A stretch of DNA of 64,000 nucleotides from Trifolium pratense. Its lineage: Eukaryota > Streptophyta > Magnoliopsida > Fabales > Fabaceae. Below the pieces are notes generated by a model. That model did no database searches, had not been told where the DNA came from, and saw nothing but the letters and a program-made list of their open reading frames with translations. The stretch spans positions 17,521,362 through 17,585,361 of the forward strand of contig NC_060061.1 of assembly GCF_020283565.1 (NCBI RefSeq), given 5' to 3'. The translations under genes and the position numbers were made by a program. Below, in pieces: positions 10,984-23,805 of the stretch (position 1 is its first letter; every line of letters starts with the position of its first letter).

Positions 10984-12596
10984 GGATGAATCTTGAATGG
11001 TTCAAGAAAGAAAATAAAGAACACACATTCACATAATATACTCCAACGTAACATTCTTTTGTGCAGAGAGATAGGATACATAGAGGGAATCCCTAAGACA
11101 TATTCTCAAAGCCCAATGCATGTTGTAATAAGGCAAATCCCACTTCAAATTGTTCTACTAATTATTCAATTAGTTAGTAGTATATAGAATAGTCATTAAA
11201 AATTAATGTAATTATTAACAAGCATCACATGAGATTTGTACGATAGCTTGAATATGAGTGATAAGTAGAGATAATCTTCGCCTTATAAGTCAAATGTAAG
11301 ATAACATGAGAGCTTTCTCAACGATCTATTGAGTCTTACATCATCAGGTTTCTAATCAGATTATCCCCTATTTATATCTTCACATCATGTTATCTGCACA
11401 CCATTATTTTTCTTGCTGTTGGTCAAGAAATTTAACATCAAAATCTTAAGATGAACAAAATTATAACAGAATTACATGGACTACATATAAACCTAAATAT
11501 ATAGGCAAGTAAATTTCTACACATTTAGACTCGTAGGATCACGATCTATGTTCCAGATTTCAAACGTCGTTATTTCATAGTTAAAAAAAAAAATCTAATT
11601 GCTTTATGCACCGTTCAATTTCAATTTAAGAGACATTAATATGCTGAATACGTGAATGTGTGGAAAGATAGTTTTTTTTTTTAAGAATTAAGATGGTATA
11701 TTTGTAAAGGGAGAGACAAATTAACATATATAAAGGGAAAAAATAAGAACAAAATATTTGTATTATGGACTAAAAGTTCCAAATGAAAGGGACAAAAAAC
11801 AACCATGTGGCTGTTTACATCTCAAACACAAGGAGACCACACTTTGCATAATTTGTAGTAATTAAAAGCATCTTGCTCTCTATCTCTCTCTGCTCCTTAA
11901 TTTTCTTCTCTCATCCATGTTGACCAAAGATATCACTTTTGTTCTTGTTTTTATTTTAATCTAAAGACAATAAACCGTTAATGGAGTGTGAGTGTGTCAG
12001 AGAGTGATCAGGAAGAGGAGATCAGTCAGCCATGAGATGGAACCTTGATGTACATAACATAACCATGTGGTAAGCAGCTAAGCTTTAAAGCAAAAAAAGT
12101 AATAATAATTAAAGAAAGATATAAAGCAAAAACACATAAGAAGATATGGGTGAATAAACAGATTTTGTAGTCCTCCAAGGGATTTTCTTCTCCTCCTCCC
12201 TACTTCCCATCATTATTCTTCATCAGATTGATTAATTCTCTGTCATATATAAATCTTGGTATTTGCTAACTAAAATATTACATCTACTATACTTTTCATT
12301 TCATGGTGTAAGGTTGTACTTGGGCATTCTTATAAGCATGAATCTTAAAATACTACAAATATATAGGATTATACAACAAGATAAAATACAACAAGTCCAT
12401 AAATTGTTAACTTCATATACTTTTATAAAAGTTATAACTAACATTAGTTTGTTTGTTTTTTCTCTTGTATCATTTTGATGTACTCTTTGTTTGTAAATTA
12501 TCTGATTTTAATAAATTCTTTTGCTGTTAAAAAAAACAAAAACACATTCTGTTACTAAAAATATACTTAATTGAGCTTAATTTTCTGTAACATGGT
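10984..12596. other. Intergenic, no gene seen
   Basis: AT-rich. Around 11870-11910 there is a pyrimidine stretch (ctctctatctctctctgctcc) that looks like a leader, but no protein-coding exon follows that I can recognise. Confidence 0.35.
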
Positions 12597-12990
12597 AGTG
12601 GCTTTATGATGATCAGAGATGACATTTGTCCGGTGATGCTCCTCTTCTATTCCGATGAATGAGAGGGAGTTTTATATCTGCAGGCGCTCTGACGCTCAAG
12701 TCAGTAAGTGGTGGAGGAGGTTTTAAGAATATAATAGAATGTACCTGACTCATATGCATGAGAGGAGTATATATATAGCCCCCGATACTGGGGCAAGACC
12801 ATTGACAGGCATATCAACGTCATCGATGGATGTCGAAAAACGGCTGAATAGCCTTAATAGGCAGTAAATGTTCATCATTCCGATGTCGGACGTTATGTTA
12901 CGCTAGGTACGCTGTCCGTTGACTTGGACAGTGTGATCTCAGGCTGCTCCACAATTGAGTCGTGCTCGACAATTAAAGAGGAAGATTTTC
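12597..12990 (-). mobile_element. Degraded LTR fragment, probably a solo LTR
   Basis: GC-richer island in AT-rich DNA. On the minus strand it contains TTGAGCGTCAGAGCGCCTGC. The same kind of motif occurs at 14765-14790 and 47453-47485, and it resembles the R/U5 start of plant LTR retrotransposons. An AT-rich TATATATA box lies at about 12770. No partner LTR, primer site or coding region is near, and the ends are not defined. Confidence 0.45.
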
Positions 12991-14454
12991 TCAGCTATTG
13001 AGTCTTAGGCCAAGTCCAGAACACTTTATAATATAAGAGATGTTATTTTGACACAAAAATTTGATACTATATCTCAAAGTAGTTTTTTTTTTTTTTTTTT
13101 CTGTCTAAAAAATATTTTTGTTGTAATATTGGCTGCTACTATATATCTTCACCAATTGAGATTGATGAGTCACCATTGGTCATGATTTTAGCTGTCCTAC
13201 TTTCATGTGAGTGAAAATTAATTTAACTCATCCAATCAATGGTTACCATAACAATAACAAATGAGAGACAAGTCAATGTCATTGCAAGACTTTTAACTAA
13301 TGTATTGCTTAAATTTAGGTTTACAAGATGTCTTTTAGAATTACAACCAGAAGAATTAGCTAGCTAGAACAACAATTCTGATTTAAAATAACACCGATAC
13401 AAAAAATGCAAATAAAGAATATACAAAATTTGATCACAAATTTTAGCACATTTCACCTACTTTTCAACCATAGAAATGGTTACGGTATAACTACATGTAA
13501 TTTAAGCATTACGATTCAGTTTACAAAATTACCTTTAAACTTTATGCTGAGTTAACTATGAGTCGTGTCACAATGTGGAAAGTGAGTGTGAATTTTAATA
13601 GAAAATTGAAGTAAGAACAAACATGCATGCGAAACTAATAGAGGTAATTGAAGTGAAAAGGAGGGATTTGGAATTCCCGTTGTGTTATGCTGTAACAGAT
13701 CGAACCGTCGGATCAATAGTCAATAGTTATATTCTTCATACCGGAGTACTTAGTTTTATTATTATATCTAATTTAAATCGTTTGAACTATCATCAACGGC
13801 TGAGATCAACAAACTGTGTGTTCCTGCTACTACATGCGATCCAAGTCCGAAGAGGAGAGCTAGAAAGTGGAGGTGAGAGTGGGTCCTAGGTACCACAGTG
13901 AGTGATTGAAGACCCCATGACCACCGGACAAGAGATTCCAATTTAGCAAGCATGAAAGAAACCCAACGCGCACGTTAAAGGTAACTCTGTAAAGTTTCAA
14001 AAAAACACTAAACAAAACATATTGCTATTAAGCTATATAGATATAGATTAGAGAGAGAGAGAGACTACGTTGGGGGACCAAAGCATCAAATCCAAGCCAA
14101 CTGTACCCATCAAAAACTGCCCACAATGCACCCTAAACAATGTGCAGACGACATAGATCTCACTCTCTATTTGATATCCATTTTATTTCATTATTGGCCA
14201 CGTATATATTATAATAAGGACACCCCCACTTTGTTAAAAGACTTTTCTACCCTCATTTTTGTTATCTTTGCCTTTCAAGGCCCACATACAATATTGACTA
14301 TTCTCCTGTGATGTTATAGGTGCCCAAATCACTCTTTGTTTTCTCAAGCATTGATAGATCATAGATTGCAAATATTTTTCACCAAATTTTATGTATATTT
14401 AAAATCAGAATACTATTTATTAACAAATTAAAAGAATATTATATATATTGTTCT
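12991..14454. other. Intergenic, simple repeats only
   Basis: A T-run of about 21 bases sits at 13083-13100 and a short GA repeat at 14051-14065. Open frames at 13623-13889 and 14126-14311 show no domain. I see no gene. Confidence 0.35.
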
Positions 14455-14870
14455 GAGCTGAGTTTAAAGCTGGCTTAATCTGCTAGGACATGAGGACGAT
14501 CCAAAAGGAACATCCTCATCCACTCAGCAAAGGCTCACATGCGGTCCACGCGCTTCTCAATCCGAGGACACATCATCATCAAAGCCTCGTCCCTTATCTT
14601 GGATAAGCGGAGCAGCTTTGACACAGGGTGATAAGCATGAACTGCTTATCCCTCCATCTAAGGAAAAACCCTGACAGTCATCCATTATGGGTGGATAAAC
14701 CCGGCCCATAATGAAACTTTTGGCCCAACGTTGAACCTAACGCTTAAACTTGTACCTTCTCTTAAGCATCAGAGCGTCTGCAGGTACAAACCCATCCGTG
14801 GATTGCTCAATTATGAATGATTGCTAGTCATCTACCTTCTTTGATCATCGGGTAAGATCATATATATATA
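14455..14870 (+). mobile_element. Degraded LTR fragment, plus orientation
   Basis: GC-rich block with GCATCAGAGCGTCTGCAGGT at about 14767-14787, parallel to the motif at 12680-12720 (inverted) and 47455-47483. It reads like the end of U3/R of a Ty3 or copia LTR. The ends are not defined and there is no coding region. Confidence 0.45.
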
Positions 14871-17496
14871 TAGACACACACATTTTGGACGTCCAATACA
14901 TGAAGAACGAGTGGTTATTAATAAATGTCGCATGATGTCATGACAATTTTGCATTTTTTGTTGAATTTCTTGTAAGAATGTACATTTTACTTTTTAATGT
15001 ATGTTTTTTTCTTTCGAAAAGAAAATTTAAGTGAGTTAGATATCGTAATTCATCAAGAGTCAAAATAGACTTTCATGCTTTTACAAAATATGAATTAACT
15101 TTTTATCGGTTATTTTATATGCTATTGATTATACTCTAAGGAAGAATATGAGTGGAATTTAGCGGTACATCATATTCCTTCCTTATGGTGGACTTGTATA
15201 TCATGTTGTGTACCTCATGTACTTATTACTCTTCCACAGCGGTGATGTATATGCCTTATAAAATTCCAAACAAAATATTAGACCACACGAGACTGAAACA
15301 CATGCCATCATGCTTCATTCCATGGTATGTTATAATCATCACTTCACGGGCAAATTTGAAGGTAAAAAAACAGAAGAATCATAAATTCAACTCAATAATT
15401 TGAATATATCGGAATTTAAACTTAAATACATACATATTACATACAATGTTTCTACCAACTGAACTACATTTTTCTATTAACAAGAATTGACAACAATTAG
15501 ACACAAAGTATCGAAAATTGATGTTTTGTCTTTCTACGGTCACATAATTAGTACATTAATAATTATCAGATCAAAGATCATATGGTCTAAAATTTCAATA
15601 CGGATCTAACTATCACCGTTGTACTAATTGTGTGAATGCACGTACCATATCCCAAAATTGCTTTTTGAATTATTATAAAAATTGAATTATGTTTTTAGAT
15701 TTTTTTTTTATATTTATGCAACTGATCTAGGTGGAAATATAATAATTGATTACTTGATCATATATAGTGAAAAGTAATTAAGCAAGTATGAATAATTTAG
15801 TAAAGTGTTACACCTTGGAAGTAGACCATAAGAAGTAAGCATAGAAAATTCCAGTAAAGAAACTGGTCATACACGGTCTTTTAACAACAGAATAATCAAC
15901 CACTTAAATCAAACTCTTATGCCTTGGACTCTAGTTTATGGAAGTTTCAGTTATATTCAATCCTGTGGGGTCTTTCAGAATGTTATGGAGGGACTTTTCC
16001 ACTGTATTATATATTGTTATATCTCCCTACTTAGATGAGATGCTCCAAAATTATTATTTTACTGTTTTCTTCTTTCCCTTGGAATGGGTGTGGGAGAGCT
16101 TAAAATGGTAGTCTCAAAACTGAGCAATATAAATCAATTTGGTTTGGTCCCTTATTATAGTTTCAGTTGGTAGGAACATTGCATGTAAGATACATAAATT
16201 AGAGTTTCTAATCTGGTACACTCACTTATTCGTCTTCAAAGGCTAAATTCTAACTATTAAACTAAAAAAAATCAATTTGGTTTGGGATTCTTTCTCTTAA
16301 ATTGAGACTATATATCAATAAATAATTGTATTATGAAAATGAAAGATTGAGAAAAACAATTAGAAAAGACCAATGGTTTATGGTTGCAAATTTGCAATGT
16401 GGCAAGAGATGTTACTTGCTCCCAACCTGTCCACAGATCATATATGAAAATATGAAGTTTCTATGAATATTAATAACTATGATTTTTAATGATGATGTGA
16501 TGACTTATAAATTAATTATGTGCTTACATAAACATTCCCTTTATTAATAAACTATAGTATTCTTAGTGTCCATTATATTTAATTTGTATTGCTAAGCATA
16601 TGACATGTATGGCCAGATAGCATTTCTTAGAGAGCATAATAAATTATATACCATAGCATGCTATGGGCCCTGATTAGGATTTTTTTTAAAGAAAGTGAAT
16701 CAAATTAGGTCCACAAGCTAGCCTTAAGCAACAAGGTTCCATTGAAAATACACCACTCATGATGATAGGGATTAATCTTATCAAAATCATATGTTAATTG
16801 CCCTTAATATCAGGATTTGTGAATAGATTAATTTTCCATTTGTAACAGGCGAATGAATATCTAGCTAAAATTTATGTGAAGGTTAATTAGAGAAAACCAA
16901 CTAAAAATATTAGTCATATCATATGTGATAGACTAACCAAATTATTTACCTAAATTGTAGAAAACTAATTAAATGTTTGACTAAGGTGAAAATAAATCCG
17001 ATCGACCGAAAGATACAAGTCATATGTTTAGCCTATGTTATAATGTTAGGCTATGGTCAAGTCATATTTTTTACTAAATATATACTAGGTTTAGATTTTT
17101 GTAGAAGTTTATTTAGCTACAGATTTCAACCTCTTAGGCCTACCACGTTTAAATTTTTATAGAAGTTTATTTTTGCATGAGTCTATTACATTTTAACAAG
17201 TCAAAATTAAACCTTGATTTTTTTACTCCCTTCAACTTTAAACTTTTCAAATTAATTGAATAACTAATATATCTGATACATCAGTTATTTAATGAATCTA
17301 AAAAGTGAATATTTATTTATAATTAAGGTCGAATGTGGTATTCGATCAGACTCGCTTTGTAGGACAAAAAAATACCGTATACTTCCTTAATAAGTTGGAA
17401 GAGATTGCCCGCAATAGAATATTGGATATTTCCTTGCTTAATCAGTTGTGATAAAGGTTGCAGCACTACAAAATAAAAATTCGCCAGCAATCAAGT
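14871..17496. other. Intergenic, no gene seen
   Basis: 2.6 kb of AT-rich sequence. The short open frames (for example 15152-15403 and 16977-17162) have no domain, no codon structure and no splice partners that I can identify. Confidence 0.35.
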
Positions 17497-17793
17497 TGTT
17501 AGAAATAATATAAAACCATTGATGTGGTCTTATCCTAATAGCTTAAGCTTTTGGGATAATCGGTTACTTGACATGGTATCAGAGCCTCTATGACTAAGTG
17601 GTCTAGAGTTCGATCCCCTCACTTTCTAATTAAAAAAGTGAAATTTAAGCATATGGTAGGTGGGCCTATACATTATCCACGCTTCAAGCCCAAGTGGGCT
17701 CTTGCGTGAGGGGACGTGTTAGAAATAATATAAAACCATTGATGTGGTCTTATCCTAATAGCTTAAACTTTTGGGATAATCGGTTACTTGACA
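17497..17793 (+). mobile_element. Very small TRIM, 77-bp LTRs
   Basis: Two 77-bp direct repeats (17497-17573 and 17717-17793) start TGTTAGAAATAATA and end CTTGACA; I see a single difference between them. Immediately after the first comes TGGTATCAGAGCC (tRNA-iMet primer site). A purine-rich GTGAGGGGACG lies just before the second. The total is 297 bp. The flanks are CAAGT and CAAAT, a 5-bp TSD with one mismatch. It codes for nothing. Confidence 0.92.
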
Positions 17794-18654
17794 CAAATTA
17801 CGGTATAGTGTGAGCTAATGTAATTGGATATTTTATGACTAACAACATTAAGTCATGAATTTAGACTTGATCCTCTATTCAAACCATCTTTACAACTGCA
17901 GAACCATACTATAGTTGTAGAGAGTTATGAAGCACAAAATAGACACGGACATTAATTGAACATGACAGAATACTAGTACGTTGGCACCCATAAAATTTAA
18001 GAAATAACATGATTCAAATGTTAACCAATGAAAATACGAGTAATTCTGAGCTCCTAGCAATCATTGAAATAAAAAAGTAGCATATAAAATAGTACAAAAT
18101 GAAGGACATATCATATCATATCATATACTTCAATAATTCAAAATCGTAAATTACCAAATTTATAAGCCAACCTACACTAGCATGTCCTGGATTCTTTTGT
18201 GTAAAAAAACACATAATTCTAGTGGTTTTTTATTTTTATTTTTGAAGAATGTACTAATTTCTATGCTCAAGTCATGAGTCATGAGGTGTGAGAGCTCTGA
18301 AATGTCATGTACGGATACAAGACTTGGTTTTCATAAAATAGAAGCTGCATGCTTGCAACATGGATATGCATCATTCTCAATCTCATTACAAACAATTCTG
18401 TTCATCAATTGGTCCCACCACAAAAAATTATTCTCAAGAATATACTATTTGTCTAACTCATGGTTTAAGTTTTTTTAAATCTTCAAAACAATCCTATCAA
18501 TTGTTTATGAACACTCTGTTTTATATTTCATTCAATATTGGTATGGAAGATGTTCTTACGTAGAACTTTATGATGAATATACTTAGTCCGAAGATGTTCT
18601 GAGTCTAAGTCTTAAAGTTTAGTGATATAGTAAAAATGTGATGATCATTTTTTA

Positions 18655-18927
18655 GGTTAACCTTTTCTCAACCGATTAGGCGAGAAAGGCTCCCTTAGTG
18701 GAACGGTTATTCCCACCCTCAATAGGGGAGAAAAGATCTCAGCACGTACCCAAGATAACATGAGAACGTGGTTATGAGGCGGTCCAACCTTATCTCCTTG
18801 CCTTAACGACTAAGTCTAAGTATCTGATAGACTCCACTCTTAATGGGCTTCTTCCCTTAACCTAGACGCGGCCCACTTGGCAAGCAACATTTTCGGCCCA
18901 ATGGGCGATATGCGAAAATATTAGGAG
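18655..18927 (+). mobile_element. GC-rich LTR-like fragment
   Basis: An abrupt GC-rich block (gcgagaaaggctcccttagtg ... cggcccacttggcaagcaac) sits within AT-rich DNA and directly abuts the poly-T of the neighbouring SINE-like repeat. Composition and style match the LTR scraps at 12597 and 14455. No ends or coding capacity are seen. Confidence 0.3.
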
Positions 18928-19080
18928 TTTTTTTTTTTTTTGAATGACAAATTGTTAGTATGTTAATTGTTGTGTTAGTTTATTTACGTCTTTTCAGAAT
19001 TTGAACCCTGAAACTCCAACTCTTTTAATCCTTAACTCAATTAGTTCAACCAATTGAGCTACCCAATACTCATCCCACCC
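18928..19080 (-). mobile_element. tRNA-derived SINE-like repeat, minus strand
   Basis: On the minus strand: a GTAGCTCAATTGGTTGAAC segment (A-box-like), about 40 bp later GGTTCAAATTC (close to the B-box GGTTCGANTCC), a body, and a 14-base A tail (T run at 18928-18941 on the plus strand). A related copy lies at 37346-37470. This fits an RNA polymerase III-derived SINE. Confidence 0.6.
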
Positions 19081-19380
19081 AAAATATAGGACAACTAACT
19101 TATAGTTATTGTTTTCTCCTGACAATTACTTAAAAATACGGTTGATACTTGCCAAAACTTTTTTCAACGGTGGTTAATTGTTGATCCTAACGGTATTTCA
19201 TGTGTGTTTTGTGGTTTCATGGTGAAGTCGGCTAATCATTTGCTTGTCACTTGTGATTTCGTACTTCAAGTGTAATATAGTATTTGTACGCAGCTAGGGT
19301 GAGTTGTAATAGTGGGGAAGGATCTAGGATTAGGCTAACCTTAGATTTGATTTGACATTAGTTGTGTGGTTTATTTGGAA

Positions 19381-19760
19381 GTTCAGGGGCGGAATTAGGC
19401 CTTTTGAGGGGTTCAATAGAATCACTTAAACTTAAAAAATGCAAATATATTCCAATATATTTTGTATTTTGAACCCTTTATTTTTTTTCAACACTAAGGC
19501 CAAAAAGCTCAAGAACTCAAAAGTTTAAGATTTTTAATTTTCGCGCCCCCTACAAATTCTCATGCGCCCCTGAGATTACCAAAATAACCACTCTCTATCT
19601 AGAAAGCAAACTCAGTTCGTACCCTATTTTGCGAGTGATAATTTTATTTGACTCAAGTTCAACGTCTGCGCCCCCATAAATGAAAATATTATGAAAAAAA
19701 AAAGTTCGCATCATAGGATGCGAACTCACATCCTAGAATGCACATTGTTGTAGTTTTTAA
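19381..19760. repeat. Degraded transposon remnants
   Basis: CAGGGGCGGAATTAGG at 19384 and an inverted CGCCCCTG at 19565-19572 resemble hAT-type ends, but no TSD matches. Further on, 'gcatcataggatgcgaactcac' (19706-19728) recurs in altered form at 23626-23675 on the other side of the LINE. I read these as pieces of an older repeat. Confidence 0.35.
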
Positions 19761-19849
19761 CAATTTCAAAAATACATGGTACCATATCAAAACGTATATG
19801 AAAAATGAAAGATAAGATTATATCTATAATATATATATAAATAAGAGCA

Positions 19850-22834
19850 GGCTGTTAAGCAGGCTGTTTTTAATATGGATGGTTCTTCTTCACCCGGCCC
19901 TGATGGTTTTGGGGGATGTTTTTTTCAAAATTATTGGGATATTGTTGGCAGTGATGTTGTGGCCTCGGTCACTCAATTCTTTAGTCAAGGCTGGATTTTA
20001 CCCAATCTGAATTCAAGTCATGTGGCTCTTGTTCCTAAATTTCCAGGTGCGGATACTATTGAAAATTTTAGACCTATCGCGGTGGCAAATTTTCAATTCA
20101 AAATTATTACAAAAATTTTGGCGGACAGACTTGCGGTGATTGCCCCTAAAATTGTTTCAGAACATCAAAGAGGGTTTGTACAAGGAAGACATATTTATGA
20201 ATGCATTTGTATAGCCTCCGAGGCCATTAACATGTTGGACAAAAAATCTTTTGGTGGTAATATGGCTATGAAAATAGACATTAAAAAGGCTTTTGATACT
20301 TTAGATTGGAGTTTCCTTCTCAAAGTATTACAGGCTTTTGGCTTTAATCATAAATTTTGTTCTTGGATTTCCACTATTCTTCATTCTGCAAAATTGTCTC
20401 TCTTGGTTAATGGTAAAACTGTTGGCTTTTTCGGCTGTTCTAGAGGAGTCAGACAGGGGGACCCCTTATCCCCTCTTCTTTTTTGTATTGCAGAAGAAGT
20501 GTTGAGCAGACATCTTTCTCTTCTTGTGGATGCTAACAAATTAAGTTGCATTACTTCAGGTAGAACTATTCTTCCTAGCCACTCCTTTTTTGCTGATGAC
20601 TTGATGATTTTTTGTAAAGCTACTAAAAAAAATGCTAGAAACATTCATGATTTGTTGGAAGAATATGGTGCTAACTCGGGCCAGAGGGTTAGTCCTCATA
20701 AGAGCAAACTCTACGGAGGCTCTATTAGTCCTACCAGATTAACTACTTTGTCCAATACTCTTGGATTTTCTTTGGGTTCATTACCTTTTGACTATCTTGG
20801 AGTTCCTATCTTTAAAGGGAAGCCTAAGAACATTCATCTTCAGGCTTTAGCAGATAGAGTCAAATCTAAACTTGCTTCTTGGAAGGGTCATTCTTTGTCT
20901 ATGATGGGAAGAGTCCAACTTGTTAATTCTGTGATTCATGGCATGTTGACATACAGCTTCAAGGTCTATTCCTGGCCTAAAGGACTGATTAAGCAGATGG
21001 ATCGTTGTATTAGAAATTTTATTTGGTCTGGTAATATAGATAAGAAGAAATTGGTCACTCTGTCTTGGGACAAAGTTTGTACTCCTACTTCAGCTGGTGG
21101 TCTTGGGTTGAGAAAACTAAAAGACATGAACAAAGCTGGATGTCTTAAACTTTGTTGGGACTTGACTAAATCTGACAAACAATGGGCTATCACTCTTAAA
21201 AGTAGATTTTTTCGTAATTTTAGCCCCATCAATCATGCGATTTCATCATCTATTTGGTCAAGTTTGAAAAATGTTTTACATTTGGTTCGCGATCATAGTA
21301 TTTGGCAAATTGGTAATGGTTTATCTACTTCATTTTGGAATGATAATTGGCTTGGCTACAAATTAAAAGACTTAATTTTGGAGCCACTTCCTAATCCTAT
21401 TTCGCATCTCGTGAATGCCAAAGTTGCAGAAGTCGTTCATAATCAAGTTTGGGCTTTACCTGAAATTTTTAAACAACAATTCCCTATTATTACTTGCGAT
21501 ATTCATGCTCTTTCTCTCCCATCCACACCGGAACCAGACGAATTAGTTTGGGAATATTCTATCTCTGGAGAATTGACTTTTAAACTTGCATATTCTTGTG
21601 ATATGCCGCCCCCTCAATGTATAGGCTGGACCAAGCTCATCTGGAAACTTTTTATTCCCCCTTCTAGATCTTTAGTTGTTTGGAGAATTATGCACAATGT
21701 TATCGCCACTGATGATAACTTGATCAAAAGAGGCCTCACGATAGTTTCTTGTTGCAGTCTTTGTGGCAGTAGTTACGAAACTGTTGCTCATCTGTTCTTG
21801 CGCTGCCCCTTTATAATGCAGTATTGGAACTGGTTATCTTCTTTGCTAGGCATGCCTCTTGATCTCTCAAATTTTGATTCCCTTCTTGGCATATGTAACA
21901 AAGGTTGGAGTCCTCAATTGCATGATCTCATTATTGCAGCCATTGTCAATATTTTGTGGAAGGTCTAGAAATGCAGGAACAATGTCAGGTTTAATGATAT
22001 TTATCCCTATTTTTCTCGGGATCTGATCTATGTGAAAAGTCTTATTCATCAAGCAGCCCATTATTCCAAAGGTCACATGTACTCATCTGTAAAAGAATTT
22101 TCTATCCTCAAGCATTTTGGTGTTGATTGTCATCCTCCCCCTCCGCCATCTATTAAACAAGTCAATTGGATCATGCCTCCTAGTTTTTGGGTGAAGTGCA
22201 ATACTGATGGTGCCTCTAGAGGTTCTCCAGGTATTTCTTCTTGTGGTGGCATCTTTAGAGACCATCTTGGTACTTTTTTAGGTGCATTTTCGGCTAACAT
22301 TGGTGTTGCAACCTCTCTTTATGCTGAAATTTGCGCTGCAATTTATGCTATTGAATTTGCTTCTGCTAAAGGATGGACCCGTCTATGGCTTGAATGTGAC
22401 TCTATCCTTTTAGTTCAAGCTTTCACTAATGTGAATGTGGTCCCTTGGAAGCTGAAGGTTAAATGGAAAAACTGTCTTCATATCATTCGGAATTTTCGTT
22501 TTAGATTTTCTCATATTTATAGAGAAGGAAATACTTGTGCAGACAGATTAGCTAATGCGGGTTTTTTTGTTGATGGGTTAGTCTGGTGGGATCAATTACC
22601 AAGTTGCTCTAGAGAGAGTTTCTTTAGAGATAGAGTTGGTTTGTCTAATTATCGCTTTCGTTAATCTTGTTTTGGTGGGTTTGGTTTATGCCCCCCCACC
22701 CTTTCTTTTGTTTTTTCATTCTAATAATACTTTTGGTGAGATGGTAGAGGAGTGGTAATGTATTGAGGTGCCAACATAGTTGGGATGTCGATGACTTACT
22801 ATGATGCCATACTCTCCATTTTAGAAAAAAAAAA
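19850..22834 (+). mobile_element. 5'-truncated L1-type LINE with poly(A) and TSD
   Basis: The LINE body begins abruptly inside ORF2, just upstream of the reverse transcriptase, runs through RT, a zinc-finger segment and RNase H, and ends after a short 3' UTR in a 10-base A run (22825-22834). The flanks share AAATAAGAGCA (19839-19849 and 22832-22842). The A-rich start of the TSD merges with the tail, so TAAGAGCA is the secure part. Truncation at the 5' end, a poly(A) tail and a variable TSD are the marks of target-primed reverse transcription. Confidence 0.93.
19851..22664 (+). pseudogene. LINE ORF2 C-terminal part (reverse transcriptase, RNase H), one in-frame stop
   Basis: The frame has SPGPDGF at its start, the RT catalytic FADD box, a zf-RVT-like segment (CSLCGSSYETVAHLFLRC) and, after a stop, an RNase H domain (NTDGASRG, LYAEICA, ECDS, EGNTCADRLA). 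The two open parts, to 21968 and from 21969, are in the same frame. The only break is one TAG at 21966-21968, in a Trp-rich context. The endonuclease and upstream ORF1 are absent because of the truncation. Dead on both counts. Confidence 0.93.
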
Positions 22835-22842
22835 TAAGAGCA

Positions 22843-23780
22843 TATGACGAAGGAAACCAAAATTGGATTTGGAGGTGGTATCATATTAATTATTATGCAC
22901 AAAATCCTTATCCATTTCTTAATTCTCATTAAAAATTGGTATAAATTCCAATTTATTTATATATATGGTTTAAAATTTTTTATTTTATTTTGAGTTATGT
23001 GCTTTGAGCTAACAAGGCAAACCGAGTTGTTTGCGAACTCAAATGGAGTTGAGTTTGAGCTAGATTTTTTTTTTTTATCAACTTGAGTTGAGTTTCAAAC
23101 TGAAAACAAATTAAATACTGATGAATCGAACCGAACTATTTGTGAATAAATGAGCCGAATTCGAACCGCAAATAGAATTCCTGTCGAACTCGAACCAAAT
23201 TTCAAACTGAGCCTAATCTTATCGAGCTCAAAGAAATTACTCATTTTCAATCGTTTTGTTTGCTGAAACACTTGGTTTCTTTCTTTCCCACCCCGTCTTC
23301 TTGTCAATCATGTGCTTTGCGGCAATGGATATTGGAACCTTGTTAGGACTTTTCATGAATTTAAACACAATATTAAACGAATGACTAATGAAGTTAGTTT
23401 GCTTCAGCTTCACCTTTTGGGTAAAGACTGTTGGGCTAAGCCCGAAAATGTTGCATCTTAATGGGCCGATTCCTTATTTGGGTTGTGGAGGGGCCTTCCC
23501 TATGATTTTTAAAATAGTGTTAGTTTTTGCACCCCTGAGATTCTCAAGCCCCCCTTGAACTTCCAATTTTACTCCTTACAGGTTGGGTAGCGAGTGTGTA
23601 AATAGAAAAAATTGGGAAAAACAAATAGTTTGCATCCTAGAATGCGAACTGAGCTTGCTACATAGGATGCAAACCTTATAAAAATCATTTTTTTTTGTCA
23701 TCTTCACCCTTCTCTCACCTCCCATAAAACAATTTTGAATGAAATACAGTTCACAAGTTAAAGCGTTAACCCTTCCTTCA
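22843..23780. other. Intergenic with repeat scraps
   Basis: Includes a gagttgagtttgagct-style low-complexity stretch (about 23020-23220) and, at 23525-23680, pieces related to those at 19550-19740 (CCCCTGAGATTC; TTTGCATCCTAGAATGCGAAC). No gene. Confidence 0.35.
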
Positions 23781-23805
23781 CCCCCCCCCCCCCCCCCCCC
23801 CCCCC
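23781..23805. repeat. Poly(C) tract of 25 bases
   Basis: An uninterrupted run of 25 C. The other strand is G25, able to form G-quadruplex or triplex structures. Length in the assembly may be unreliable. Confidence 0.95.

Noticed and set aside
17464..17484. CACTACAAAATAAAAATTCG as a CACTA transposon end
   Set aside because: No matching inverted end or 3-bp TSD nearby, and no transposase fragment.
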